Counted from the first letter of the stretch, positions 1 through 9,059 are shown. The stretch: 57,667 bases of DNA from an uncultured Bacilli bacterium (GCA_947627395.1 CANQVW010000001.1:1-57667); one strand, 5' to 3'. A program made the numbers and translations. The notes: generated by a model not told the origin, from the letters alone.

Positions 1-453
1 CCTCACGCGTGTCGACCTATCTTTTTAGAAAAACTTTTGATATCAGAGATGAATACACCAATAGATGTAGAAAACTATATTTGTAATCAGTCCTATGATA
101 TTCCAAGTGGTTCTATGATGGAACTTTCATTATATGGAACTCTTCCTTTCAATGCTTATTTACTTGACACCAATCAAATTAAAGAAAAATTCATAGAGAA
201 ATATCATTTATTATATATTGAAATCAATAATTTTATTAATATGATGAACCAACCTAATGAAATTGAAGATAAAATAGATGCACATCAACTTGAACAAGAT
301 ATCCTACTTAAAAATATTCAATATGAATATCCTGAGATTATAGATGCAAAAAAAGTTTCTTCTAATATATTACGTTTAAAAGAACTTATTTTAGAGAATG
401 CTGAAGATGAAATTTTAGTTCAAGAATTAATGAAAATGGAGGATATCCTATGA
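1..453 (+). CDS. sbcD: Exonuclease subunit SbcD, C-terminal part (5' end outside window)
   Basis: The reading frame is open from base 1, so only about the last 150 residues of the protein are present. The stretch resembles the C-terminal capping region of SbcD/Mre11 nucleases and carries no catalytic phosphoesterase motifs, which would lie upstream. The main support is context: its stop overlaps the ATG of sbcC by four bases, and sbcD-sbcC is a conserved operon whose products form an ATP-dependent nuclease acting on DNA hairpins and double-strand ends. An internal ATG at 37 is not the real start. The first 16 bases include ACGCGT and GTCGAC side by side, which is unusual for this AT-rich DNA and makes the first few residues uncertain. 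Confidence 0.7.
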   Translation, partial: PHACRPIFLEKLLISEMNTPIDVENYICNQSYDIPSGSMMELSLYGTLPFNAYLLDTNQIKEKFIEKYHLLYIEINNFINMMNQPNEIEDKIDAHQLEQDILLKNIQYEYPEIIDAKKVSSNILRLKELILENAEDEILVQELMKMEDIL

Positions 454-3314
454 AGTTAATAAAACTAAAATTAGTAAACATTAAAAGCTATGTCAAAGCA
501 GATATCTATTTTCAAGATGGAATTAATTGTATTTTAGGATTAAATGGAAGCGGCAAATCCACAATTATTGAAAGTATTGGTTTTGCTTTGTTTAATTTTT
601 CCTCCAGAACATCTGGAAAAATGTTAAGATATAATACAAAGCAAGGAAGCATATCTTTAGAATTTGTTGGAAATGACGGAATACAATATATCATTGAAAG
701 AACAATTCGCCTAAAACAAGGAGGAACCATTAAATTAATTGACCATGATAAAGGAAATATTTTGTATGATACAGTCAGTGATGTTTATGCTTTTATTAAA
801 AAAGCTTTAGAAATTCCAGCATCTAAAGAACTTCCTAAATTATTTGAAGAAATTATTGCTGTTCCACAAGGAAAATATGTCAATGCCTTTTTAGAAACAC
901 CAAGTGTACGCAAAGATAATTTTGACCGTTTATTTGAATTACATATTTATAAAACATTAGATATTAAACTCAGAGATTTAATTCGATATATTCAAGATGA
1001 AAAAACAACACCTTTATCTCAAGAAATAGCTTCGCAACAAGGACAATTGACAGGTTTAGAAAGTCAAAAAGAAAACTTAAAAATAAAAAATGACGAACTA
1101 ATAAAATTAAGAAAACAGGAAATAGAAGCCAATAATCTATTACAAAACATAAAACAAGAAAAAGAAAATTTGGAAAGCAAACAAAAAGAATTGATTCAAT
1201 ATTACCAGCATCTTCAACAAAAAGATCTTACATTAAGACATATTCAAGAGCAATTAACACAAACAAAATTAAATCTCGAAGAAGCAAAAGAAGCAAGTCA
1301 AATTGTTGCTAATTCTTCATTTGGATATTTAAGATATGAAGAAAATGCAAAAATGATTCTGAAAGAACAAGAACGCTATGAAATATGGAATAAAAAAAAT
1401 CAAGAAATGCAAAAACTTTCTCATTACATAGATATTATAAATGAACAAATAAAATCTAAAAAAGATGAGAAAAGAAAAAACAATAGTGACATTGCACAAG
1501 CAAAAGAACAAAATCAAGAAAATGGACAGAAGATTAAAGAACTTGAAAAAGAAATTAAACAATTCATTCAAGATATAGAACCTATTCAAAAAGATATGGA
1601 TAGCAAAGAAAAGGAAAAAAAGGAATTAAATAGTCAATTAGATAGAGTATATCAGCTAGTCATTCAAAATGATTTGTTATTAAATACCAATGCACTTTTA
1701 TCTGATGAAGAATTGAAGAGCGAAGTCCAGCATTTAGAGCAAATGAAAGAGCAGCAAAAAGAAATTGAAGTTGCAAAAAAGGAAGTAGATAATCTCAATC
1801 AAAGAATAAATCAAATTCAATCTTCAATTGAACGTTTAGAACAAAATATTCAATTTATTCAAAACGGAAAATGCCCACTTCTTCAAGAAGAATGTCATAA
1901 TGTAAAAGAAGGAAATCTTACAAAGGAACTCCAAAAGAATATTGAAGAATTAAAAGAAGAAAAAAGAACATTAGAAAGTAAAAAATCTTCCTATATATCC
2001 AAGGTGAATTTAGAACAAGAACTTCAAAAAGATATGTTCATCAGTCAAGAAAAGATGAATTCAAATCAAGCTAAAAGGGAAGTTTTAATAAAATATGAAA
2101 AGGAATTTGTACAAGAAGTTACCTTTTTAGAATTTTCTAACGAAACGTTTAAAGAAAAAATAAACATCACAAAAAATTGGATTCAAAATGTTCAAGATAA
2201 AATAAGTCAATTAGAAGAATCTATTCAAAAAATGAAAAAAAATAGAGATGAAATGAATAATCGTCTTATAACGATACGTTTCCAAATGAATAATTATAAT
2301 GAACAAATTAAACAAAAAAATCATGATATTGAAATTAAATTACAAGAGATTGGTACTTTAGAATTGAAAATACAAGAATTGGAAAATGAAAAGAATGCCT
2401 CTATTACTGCACAAAAAGCATTAGAAATTGAATTAAAAGAATTAGGGGATGCGAAAAAAAATATTGACGACTTAACTCAATCAAATAAACAATTAGAAGA
2501 GCAACATAAAAATTATCTTGAAAACAAACAAACAGCACAAAAGAAAGAATCATTAGAACAAACGATCCATTCTTTAGAAGGAAACGAGATTTCTTTAAAA
2601 CAAGAATTAGAAATCTTAAAAACAAATATTAATGAATTATCAAAAGATTATTCTGAGGAGACTATGAAAAGAACAGAGGAAATATATGCAAAGCAAGTTG
2701 GAAATGTCTCTTCTATTCGCTCTAACATTGAAAATTGTGAAAAGCATAAAGAGTCTCTAGAAAATGAAATTCATAAATTATTAGAAATAGAAATGAAGCT
2801 CAAAAAAAATCAATCTTTGTTTGAGCAATATACAAGTCGTATTCAATTTATTTCTAAGTTAAGAAATTTGATGACGCTTCTTCCACAAGAATTGTCAAAA
2901 CAATATCGTGAATATATTTCTACTTATGGAAGTATTTTATATCATAAGATATCTAATGAAAATGTTCGTATTGAAATGTCAGAAGATTATGAAATTACTT
3001 TAATTGATGATTCAAATGAAAAGCAAGCAAAAACAATGGATCAACTTTCTGGTGGAGAACAAATGAGTATAGCTATTGCAATTCGTTTATCCATGCTAAA
3101 GCAATTAACAGGATTAGATATCTATTTCTTGGATGAACCAACGATTAACTTGGATGTTGAAAGAAGAAAAAGAATTGAAGAAGTGATTCGTGAGGTATCC
3201 ATTCAATTAAAACAATTATTTGTAATTAGTCATGATGATACATTTGATCATATTACAGATTCTGTTATTCATATTACCAAAGAAAATTTAGAAAGTAAAA
3301 TGATGGAATCCTAA
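450..3314 (+). CDS. sbcC: SbcC, SMC-like ATPase of the SbcCD nuclease
   Basis: This 954-residue protein has the layout of the Rad50/SbcC family. Walker A (GLNGSGKST) lies near residue 32. Two long Glu/Lys/Gln-rich coiled coils surround a central cysteine pair at C475 and C482. The ABC signature LSGGEQ is near 866 and Walker B IYFLDEPT near 891. SbcC would gate the SbcD nuclease and tether DNA ends through the hook. The hook here is C-x6-C (CPLLQEEC) and not the canonical CxxC. The start at 450 follows GGAGG and overlaps the end of sbcD, indicating translational coupling. A hairpin terminator follows directly. Confidence 0.93.
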   Translation: MKLIKLKLVNIKSYVKADIYFQDGINCILGLNGSGKSTIIESIGFALFNFSSRTSGKMLRYNTKQGSISLEFVGNDGIQYIIERTIRLKQGGTIKLIDHDKGNILYDTVSDVYAFIKKALEIPASKELPKLFEEIIAVPQGKYVNAFLETPSVRKDNFDRLFELHIYKTLDIKLRDLIRYIQDEKTTPLSQEIASQQGQLTGLESQKENLKIKNDELIKLRKQEIEANNLLQNIKQEKENLESKQKELIQYYQHLQQKDLTLRHIQEQLTQTKLNLEEAKEASQIVANSSFGYLRYEENAKMILKEQERYEIWNKKNQEMQKLSHYIDIINEQIKSKKDEKRKNNSDIAQAKEQNQENGQKIKELEKEIKQFIQDIEPIQKDMDSKEKEKKELNSQLDRVYQLVIQNDLLLNTNALLSDEELKSEVQHLEQMKEQQKEIEVAKKEVDNLNQRINQIQSSIERLEQNIQFIQNGKCPLLQEECHNVKEGNLTKELQKNIEELKEEKRTLESKKSSYISKVNLEQELQKDMFISQEKMNSNQAKREVLIKYEKEFVQEVTFLEFSNETFKEKINITKNWIQNVQDKISQLEESIQKMKKNRDEMNNRLITIRFQMNNYNEQIKQKNHDIEIKLQEIGTLELKIQELENEKNASITAQKALEIELKELGDAKKNIDDLTQSNKQLEEQHKNYLENKQTAQKKESLEQTIHSLEGNEISLKQELEILKTNINELSKDYSEETMKRTEEIYAKQVGNVSSIRSNIENCEKHKESLENEIHKLLEIEMKLKKNQSLFEQYTSRIQFISKLRNLMTLLPQELSKQYREYISTYGSILYHKISNENVRIEMSEDYEITLIDDSNEKQAKTMDQLSGGEQMSIAIAIRLSMLKQLTGLDIYFLDEPTINLDVERRKRIEEVIREVSIQLKQLFVISHDDTFDHITDSVIHITKENLESKMMES

Positions 3315-3315
3315 C

Positions 3316-3338
3316 AGGCTACTAGAAGGTAGCCTTTT
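3316..3338 (+). terminator. Rho-independent terminator after sbcC
   Basis: AGGCTAC (3316-3322) pairs with GTAGCCT (3329-3335) around a six-base loop and is followed by TTTT. The T tract overlaps the -35 element of the next promoter. Confidence 0.75.
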
Positions 3339-3364
3339 ACAAATTTAAAAAAATGTGATATAAT
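3336..3364 (+). promoter_or_regulatory. Sigma-A promoter for the DHH/surE operon
   Basis: TTTACA (3336-3341), a 17-base spacer and TATAAT (3359-3364) with an extended -10 TG at 3356-3357. The -35 sits in the T tract of the sbcC terminator. Confidence 0.75.
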
Positions 3365-3390
3365 GAGGGTGAAATCAAAGGAGTTTACAT

Positions 3391-4323
3391 ATGTATATTA
3401 ATATTTATAACAAAATTGAAGAATATGAAACCATTATTATTCATCGTCATGCCCATCCAGATGGAGATGCAATGGGAAGTCAAATCGGGTTATTAGAATC
3501 TATTAAGGAAACTTTTCCAAATAAAAAGGTTTATGCAGTTGGAGATATCAATGAAAAGTTTTCCTTTATTGGAAATATGAATGAAATATCTGATGATGTC
3601 TATCAAGATGCTTTAGTGATTGTATTAGATACTCCTGAAGTTTCTATGATTAGCGATGAGCGATATAAAAAAGGAAAGTTTTTAATTAAAATAGATCATC
3701 ATATTTCTAGAAGTAATTATGCCAATCTAAATTTAGTCGAATCCAATGAAATTAGTTGTGCTTGTGTCGTTACGAAAATGATTTTCACAACTTCCATGAA
3801 ATTAAGTCAAAAAGGAGCGATGGCGTTATTTACTGGAATGGTTACAGATAGCGGTAGATTTCGTTATGATGGTGTTTTACCAGAGACATTTGAACTTGCT
3901 GCCCAACTTTTAAGATATGGATTTAATCCTCAAGATGTATACAACCGTTTATATATTGATAAACTTGAAATGGTTCAACTGCGTGCCAAATTAACTCTTT
4001 CCTTTCATATTAGTCCTAAAGGGATTGCTTATATGAAAAATACGAAGGAAGATATAAAAAAATATCACACAGATTTTTTCACAATTTCTCGTGGAATGGT
4101 TGGAGTTATGTCGGGAATTCAGGGAATTGACATTTGGGTAAATTTCACAGAAGATGAACAAAACAAAGTAATTGCTGAAATACGTTCCAATAAATATAAT
4201 ATTAATCCTGTTGCTACAAAATATGGTGGTGGAGGACATAAAATGGCTTCTGGAGCTACCTTAAATAGTTTTGATGAAGCTGATAAAATGATTCAAGACT
4301 TAGAAAAATTATTAGAAAACTAG
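3391..4323 (+). CDS. DHH/DHHA1 phosphoesterase, NrnA type (copy 1)
   Basis: This 310-residue protein has the two-domain layout of NrnA-like phosphoesterases, which degrade nanoRNAs (2-5 nt), pAp or linear/cyclic dinucleotide products. Motif HPDGDAMGS is at about residues 22-30. The metal-binding DHH signature is at 102-104 and the substrate-binding glycine-rich motif GGGGHKMASGA at 279-289. The start has an AAAGGAG site at good spacing. It is followed after eight bases by a second, similar gene, so the cell carries tandem paralogues. Whether the preferred substrate is nanoRNA, pAp or pApA cannot be read from the sequence. Confidence 0.88.
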   Translation: MYINIYNKIEEYETIIIHRHAHPDGDAMGSQIGLLESIKETFPNKKVYAVGDINEKFSFIGNMNEISDDVYQDALVIVLDTPEVSMISDERYKKGKFLIKIDHHISRSNYANLNLVESNEISCACVVTKMIFTTSMKLSQKGAMALFTGMVTDSGRFRYDGVLPETFELAAQLLRYGFNPQDVYNRLYIDKLEMVQLRAKLTLSFHISPKGIAYMKNTKEDIKKYHTDFFTISRGMVGVMSGIQGIDIWVNFTEDEQNKVIAEIRSNKYNINPVATKYGGGGHKMASGATLNSFDEADKMIQDLEKLLEN

Positions 4324-4331
4324 GAGGATCT

Positions 4332-5390
4332 ATGGGAATCAAAGATTTCTTTCGTAAAACAGAAAAAAAAGTAATAGAAAGTAAAACATTTCAAGATTTT
4401 GCAAGTGTTGTAATGGATGATCCAAGTTATAAAGATAAAGCACAAATTTTATCAAAAATTGAAAGTTATGATACCATCATTATTCATCGTCATCGTCGTC
4501 CTGATGGAGATGCAATTGGATCTAGTTTAGGGCTTAGAAGTCTGCTTCGTACCAATTATCCTGAAAAAAAGATATATGCTGTTGGTGGAGATATTCCTCC
4601 TTATTTACAATTTTTAGGAAAAGAAGATGAAATAGCAGATGATGTTTATCAAAATGCTTTAATTATTGTAGTTGATACTGCAAACCGTGAAAGAATTGCT
4701 GATGATAGATATGCAAATGGAAAAGAAATTATTAAAATAGATCATCATATTTCCGACGAAAATTTTGGCAGTATTAACTATGTTCAAGAAGAAGTAGGGG
4801 CTACATGTCTTATTCTAATTGATTTTTATAAAACATTTTCTAGTCAACTTACTTTATCTAAGGATGCTGCTTTGTGTTTTTATTTAGGAACAGTTACAGA
4901 CACAGGAAGATTTAAATGGATTGATGCTGAAGGATTACGTTTAGCTTCTTTGATGCTTGAAAAAGGAATTGATACAGAACAAATGTTTACCTTTTTACAA
5001 GTAAAAAGACCAGAATCATTTAAAATTATGGGATATGTGTACAATCATTTTCAAATCACATCATCTGGAGTTGCTTATATTTATATTACAAAAAAGATTC
5101 GAAAAAAATATAAAGCAACTTTAGAAGAATGTGCGAATATGGTTGGCTCTCTAGATAGTATAGAAGGTTCTTTAATTTGGATTTTATTCTTAGAATATGA
5201 TACAGAAATTCGTGTACGTATTCGTTCAAGATATATTACCATTGATGACATTGGTTCGCACTATCATGGAGGTGGACATGCTAAAGCTGCTGGGGCAACT
5301 GTATATAGTAAAAAAGAAATGAAGCAACTTTTAAGTGAAGCCGACCAAAAATTGCAAACCTTTAAAATGGAACACAAGGAGCTGTTTTAA
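4332..5390 (+). CDS. DHH/DHHA1 phosphoesterase, NrnA type (copy 2)
   Basis: This 352-residue paralogue of the gene before it has an N-terminal extension of about 40 residues. The motifs are HRHRRPDGDAIGS at about 52-64, a DHH triad in IDHHIS, and a C-terminal HGGGHAKAAGA motif. All expected metal-binding residues are present, so it should be an active phosphoesterase for short nucleotides. It lies in the same operon as copy 1, and its stop codon TAA overlaps the ATG of surE (TAATG). This links nanoRNA/pAp turnover with the SurE nucleotidase. The two copies may have split substrates between them, which is inference. Confidence 0.87.
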   Translation: MGIKDFFRKTEKKVIESKTFQDFASVVMDDPSYKDKAQILSKIESYDTIIIHRHRRPDGDAIGSSLGLRSLLRTNYPEKKIYAVGGDIPPYLQFLGKEDEIADDVYQNALIIVVDTANRERIADDRYANGKEIIKIDHHISDENFGSINYVQEEVGATCLILIDFYKTFSSQLTLSKDAALCFYLGTVTDTGRFKWIDAEGLRLASLMLEKGIDTEQMFTFLQVKRPESFKIMGYVYNHFQITSSGVAYIYITKKIRKKYKATLEECANMVGSLDSIEGSLIWILFLEYDTEIRVRIRSRYITIDDIGSHYHGGGHAKAAGATVYSKKEMKQLLSEADQKLQTFKMEHKELF

Positions 5391-6121
5391 TGAGGGTATT
5401 AATTACCAATGATGATGGAATAAATGCAGTAGGACTTAAAATTTTGGCGGAAATAGCCAAAAAATTCTTTGATGTCTTTGTTGCTGCTCCAGCAATAGAA
5501 CAATCTGCTAAAAGCCAGTCTTTGGAAATTAAAGAATCGTTTGAAGTAATCAAAGTAGAAGATCTTCTTCCGCAAGTGAATACATATCAAATTCATTCAA
5601 CACCAGCGGATTGTGTACGTGTTAGTCAGCATTATTTACAGGAACCTTTTGACCTTGTTTTTTCAGGAATCAATCATGGATATAATCTTGGAAATGATAT
5701 CTATTATTCAGGGACAGTTGCTGCAGCAACAGAGGGAGTTCTTATGGGGAAAAAATGTATTGCTTTTTCGATGGATAGATACGTAAAAGATATCGAAGAA
5801 ACAAAAAAACAAGTAGAAAAATCTATACTTCACATCTTAAATCATTCCTTATTGAATCTTCATTCTTTATATAATATCAATATTCCTAATGATGCAAAGG
5901 GAATAAAGTACACCTATCAAAGTATTTACAATCATTATGATGAATCTTATAAGGAAGAAAATAAAAAAGTAAAATGTACAAGTTTTTTATCTAATTCTAC
6001 CATTGAAGAAAAAAACAGTGATTTTTTCTGTGTTAGTGAACACTATATATCCATTACACCATTAAGAGTAGCTAGAACTGAAGAAAAAATATATAAAACT
6101 TTACTTCATTTTGAGTCATAA
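5390..6121 (+). CDS. surE: 5'/3'-nucleotidase SurE
   Basis: This 243-residue protein has the SurE hallmarks. The N-terminal TNDDG motif supplies metal-binding aspartates D8 and D9. A second motif, SGINHGYNLGNDIYYSGT, lies near residue 90. SurE dephosphorylates nucleoside monophosphates and can act on short polyphosphate. It starts within the stop codon of the preceding DHH gene, so the three hydrolases are co-translated and may act in sequence on small nucleotides. Length and motif order are normal for the family. Confidence 0.93.
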   Translation: MRVLITNDDGINAVGLKILAEIAKKFFDVFVAAPAIEQSAKSQSLEIKESFEVIKVEDLLPQVNTYQIHSTPADCVRVSQHYLQEPFDLVFSGINHGYNLGNDIYYSGTVAAATEGVLMGKKCIAFSMDRYVKDIEETKKQVEKSILHILNHSLLNLHSLYNINIPNDAKGIKYTYQSIYNHYDESYKEENKKVKCTSFLSNSTIEEKNSDFFCVSEHYISITPLRVARTEEKIYKTLLHFES

Positions 6122-6180
6122 ATGATATATAAATTGCATATACATATCATGAAAAAATCATTATGCATAGAGGATTGTAT

Positions 6181-6360
6181 ATGAAATTTATAAAATGGCT
6201 TTTTAAATCTATCATCATTGCTTTTATTCTTTTATTTGTGACCAATGTTGTTGGTAGATATCTTAATATCAATATTCCTATCAATATATGGACAATTTCT
6301 TTAGTAACTGTTTTTCGCATCCCAGGGATTATTATATTGATTATTTTCTTTTTGCTTTAA
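6181..6360 (+). CDS. BofA-like small membrane protein
   Basis: This 59-residue protein has two hydrophobic segments. The NVVGRYLNINIPINIWT and FRIPGIIILIIFF pattern resembles BofA, the inhibitor of pro-sigma-K processing in sporulating Firmicutes. I chose the ATG at 6181 because AGAGG lies just upstream; an in-frame ATG at 6163 lacks a site. It follows surE with a 59-base gap. The match rests on a recalled pattern, the family is short and weakly conserved, and the function here is an inference. spoVT and spoIIE elsewhere in the window make a sporulation role plausible. Confidence 0.6.
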   Translation: MKFIKWLFKSIIIAFILLFVTNVVGRYLNINIPINIWTISLVTVFRIPGIIILIIFFLL

Positions 6361-6389
6361 AATGAAACAAAACTATTTTTTGAAAAGTA

Positions 6390-6418
6390 TTGAAAAAAAC
6401 AAACAAATAGAGTAAAAT
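6390..6418 (+). promoter_or_regulatory. Promoter for rpoE
   Basis: TTGAAA (6390-6395), a 17-base spacer and TAAAAT (6413-6418), about 30 bases upstream of the rpoE start. Confidence 0.65.
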
Positions 6419-6449
6419 ATAGAATATAAAAAATAATGGAGGAAATAGA

Positions 6450-6986
6450 ATGAACGATAATAACGATTCCTTATTAGAAATTGCGATTGCTTTAATGAAA
6501 AGAAAAAGAAATCCTCAATCCTTAGATTTAATTACAAATGAAGTTTTTCAAAAAAAAGGAATGAAGGGAACAGAACAAGAAATTGCGCAATTCCAAGTTG
6601 ACTTTATGCTAAGTGGATACTTTATTTGTTGCGGTGAAGATAAAAATGGAAACCATCTATGGGATTTAAAAAATCGTCAACCTTCATCTATGTTAGACAA
6701 AGATGGTGGATATTTGGAAGATATCTATGCTGATGATGAAGATGTTGTTAAAAATGAATTAAAAGATGATTACCTAGAAGATGAAGATAAACTTTCTGAT
6801 TCCTATTTAGATGATGACGATGATGAAGAAGAAGAGGATGAAGAAGATGATTTAGAAGATGAATTAGGACTTGTTGAAATGTCAGAAGATGATGAATCAT
6901 CCACCATGGAAATCACAGTAGACGATGATGAAGAAGAAGAGGATGAAGAAGAAGATGACATTGAAGAAGAACTAAAGAAAAAATAA
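6450..6986 (+). CDS. rpoE: RNA polymerase delta subunit
   Basis: This 178-residue protein has a folded N-terminal domain (about residues 1-85) of the HARE-HTH type found in RpoE. It is followed by a C-terminal half made almost entirely of Asp and Glu. The delta subunit is specific to Firmicutes; it binds RNA polymerase, increases recycling and promoter selectivity, and its acidic tail competes with nucleic acid. The acidic repeats are a normal feature of the family and not an assembly error. In many Firmicutes rpoE lies immediately upstream of pyrG; here a cupin gene is inserted between them. Confidence 0.9.
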   Translation: MNDNNDSLLEIAIALMKRKRNPQSLDLITNEVFQKKGMKGTEQEIAQFQVDFMLSGYFICCGEDKNGNHLWDLKNRQPSSMLDKDGGYLEDIYADDEDVVKNELKDDYLEDEDKLSDSYLDDDDDEEEEDEEDDLEDELGLVEMSEDDESSTMEITVDDDEEEEDEEEDDIEEELKKK

Positions 6987-6995
6987 GAGGCCGAT

Positions 6996-7331
6996 ATGTT
7001 TTTAAAATTTCAAGATTTAGAACCAATTCAAAAAGAACATATGAGAAATGGAGAGGGACATGTCATTTTAAGAAAATGGGAAACTGAAGATAAAATGATT
7101 GCCCAAATTACAATACCAACAAATTGTTCCATTGGTGTTCATACACATGAAGAAGATGAAGAAATTATCTATGTGATTCAAGGTAGTGGCATATGCTATG
7201 TGGATGGAAAAGAAAATCCTCTCCAAGCAGGTATGGTAAATTATTGTATGAAGCACGAAAACCATAGCATTAAAAATACAAATCCTGAAGATTTGGTATT
7301 ATTTGCAGTGATTAATAAAAAGATTTTATAA
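6996..7331 (+). CDS. Small cupin-domain protein
   Basis: This 111-residue single cupin has the two conserved histidine/glutamate regions. HTHEEDEEIIYVIQG forms motif 1, with candidate metal ligands H, H and E, and the later HENHSIKN segment forms motif 2. Such proteins bind a metal and act as isomerases, dioxygenases or ligand sensors; the substrate cannot be inferred. It begins nine bases after rpoE and probably shares its transcript. The promoter and attenuator of pyrG follow at once. Confidence 0.75.
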   Translation: MFLKFQDLEPIQKEHMRNGEGHVILRKWETEDKMIAQITIPTNCSIGVHTHEEDEEIIYVIQGSGICYVDGKENPLQAGMVNYCMKHENHSIKNTNPEDLVLFAVINKKIL

Positions 7332-7338
7332 AAAAGAA

Positions 7339-7366
7339 TTGCAAAAACAAAAATATTTGATATAAT
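7339..7366 (+). promoter_or_regulatory. Promoter for pyrG
   Basis: TTGCAA (7339-7344), a 16-base spacer and TATAAT (7361-7366). Transcription should begin at about 7372-7374, just before GAGCCC. Confidence 0.7.
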
Positions 7367-7369
7367 AGA

Positions 7370-7412
7370 ATAGAGCCCAAAAGAGTTCTCTATGTATAGG
7401 GAATTCTTTTTT
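7370..7412 (+). promoter_or_regulatory. Transcription attenuator in the pyrG leader
   Basis: A hairpin lies between the promoter and pyrG. AGAGTTCTCTA (7382-7392) pairs with TAGGGAATTCT (7397-7407) around the loop TGTA, giving 11 pairs followed by six T. An alternative pairing of ATAGAG (7370-7375) with CTCTAT (7388-7393) would disrupt the terminator. In Bacillus pyrG a leader terminator is controlled by CTP through slippage synthesis of extra G at a GGGC start. Here the start region reads GAGCCC and lacks GGG, so the control mechanism may differ. Confidence 0.7.
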
Positions 7413-7438
7413 ATTGTTTATAGAGGTAGGAGGAAGGC

Positions 7439-9040
7439 ATGGCAAAGTTTATTTTTGTAACTGGTGGTGTAGTTTCTAGTTTAGGAAAAGGGATTAATGC
7501 ATCTAGTATTGGAAGATTATTAAAAAATCGTGGATTAAAGGTGTTTATGCAAAAATTTGATCCATATATAAATGTGGATCCTGGAAACATGTCCCCTTTA
7601 CAACACGGTGAGGTATTCGTAACAGATGATGGTGCCGAAACAGATTTAGATTTAGGCCACTACGAGCGTTTTATTGATGAAAACTTAAGTAAATATTCTA
7701 GTGTAACAACAGGTAAAGTTTATTTAAAGGTCATCGATAAAGAGCGCAAAGGAGAATATGGAGGAAAAACAGTACAAGTGGTTCCCCATATTACAGACAC
7801 GATTAAAGAATACTGTTATAAAGCTGCAGAAAATAGCCATGCAGATATTATTATTACGGAACTTGGAGGAACTGTTGGCGATATTGAAGGACTTCCTTTT
7901 TTAGAAGCGATTCGTCAAATGAGAAGAGATGTGGGATATAATAATACATTATATGTACATAATACACTTGTACCATATATTTCCGCATCCCAAGAACTAA
8001 AAACAAAACCAACGCAACATAGTGTTAAAGAGTTACAATCCCTAGGAATTTCTCCGGATATTATCATTCTTAGATCAGAAAGAAAAATTCCTCAAAAAGA
8101 CAAAGAAAAAATTGCTTTGTTTTGCAATGTTAATATAGAGGCAGTCATTGAAGCAATTGATTGTAAATATTTATATGAAATACCTCTTAATTTAGCAAAA
8201 CAACATATTGATGATTATATTGTTCGTCACTTTGGCTTAGAAGCAGCTCCTCTAGATATGAGCGAGTGGACAAAAATGGTTGAAAACATCAAAAAAGCTA
8301 AAAAAGAAGTGACAATTACTGTTGTTGGAAAATACCCTTTACAAGATGCTTATTTATCTATTCATGAAGCATTGAAACATGCGGCATGGCATCATCAAGC
8401 AAGTGTAAAAATTGAATACATTGATGCGGAAACTGTAGATATCGATAATGTTGAAGAGCTACTTTCTAAAACGGATGGTATTTTAGTTCCTGGTGGTTTT
8501 GGAGAGCGTGCTGCTATTGGGAAAATGGTTGCGATAAGATATGCAAGAGAACATAAAATTCCATATTTTGGTATTTGTTTTGGCATGCAACTTTCCTTAA
8601 TTGAGTATGCTAGAAATGTATTGGGATATCCTGAGGCAGGCTCAACAGAATTTTCTGAGAATTGTAAGATGCCCATCATTGATTTGAAGTTTTCAAAAAG
8701 AGGAATGGAGAACCATATGAGACTTGGACTATATGATTGTCACTTAGCTTTGGGAACAAAAATATATGGAGCATATCAAGTACAAGATATTCGTGAACGC
8801 CATCGTCATCGCTTTGAATTTAATAATCAATATAAAAAGATTTATGAAAATACAGATATGGTTTTTTCGGGAATCAATCTTGAAAATGATATTGTTGAAA
8901 CAATAGAATTAAAAAATCACCCATGGTTTGTTGCTTGTCAATATCATCCAGAGTTTTTATCTAGACCCAATAAACCACATCCATTGTTTTTAGGATTTAT
9001 TAAAACATCATTAGACATTAGAGAAACAAAATCTTTGTAA
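7439..9040 (+). CDS. pyrG: CTP synthase
   Basis: This 533-residue enzyme makes CTP from UTP, ATP and glutamine. The N-terminal synthetase domain begins FIFVTGGVVSSLGKGI, the ATP/Mg-binding loop of the family. The C-terminal class I glutamine amidotransferase domain carries the nucleophile C380 in GICFGMQ and the partners H503 and E505 in CQYHPEF. Length is standard. The ATG follows an AGGAGG site. A terminator-like attenuator sits between promoter and gene, implying feedback control of transcription, probably by a pyrimidine nucleotide. Confidence 0.97.
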   Translation: MAKFIFVTGGVVSSLGKGINASSIGRLLKNRGLKVFMQKFDPYINVDPGNMSPLQHGEVFVTDDGAETDLDLGHYERFIDENLSKYSSVTTGKVYLKVIDKERKGEYGGKTVQVVPHITDTIKEYCYKAAENSHADIIITELGGTVGDIEGLPFLEAIRQMRRDVGYNNTLYVHNTLVPYISASQELKTKPTQHSVKELQSLGISPDIIILRSERKIPQKDKEKIALFCNVNIEAVIEAIDCKYLYEIPLNLAKQHIDDYIVRHFGLEAAPLDMSEWTKMVENIKKAKKEVTITVVGKYPLQDAYLSIHEALKHAAWHHQASVKIEYIDAETVDIDNVEELLSKTDGILVPGGFGERAAIGKMVAIRYAREHKIPYFGICFGMQLSLIEYARNVLGYPEAGSTEFSENCKMPIIDLKFSKRGMENHMRLGLYDCHLALGTKIYGAYQVQDIRERHRHRFEFNNQYKKIYENTDMVFSGINLENDIVETIELKNHPWFVACQYHPEFLSRPNKPHPLFLGFIKTSLDIRETKSL

Positions 9041-9059
9041 GATAAAGAGGTGAATAAAA

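Noticed and set aside
6800..6985. Low-complexity Asp/Glu repeat as sequencing artefact
   Set aside because: An acidic C-terminal tail is the defining feature of the RNA polymerase delta subunit.
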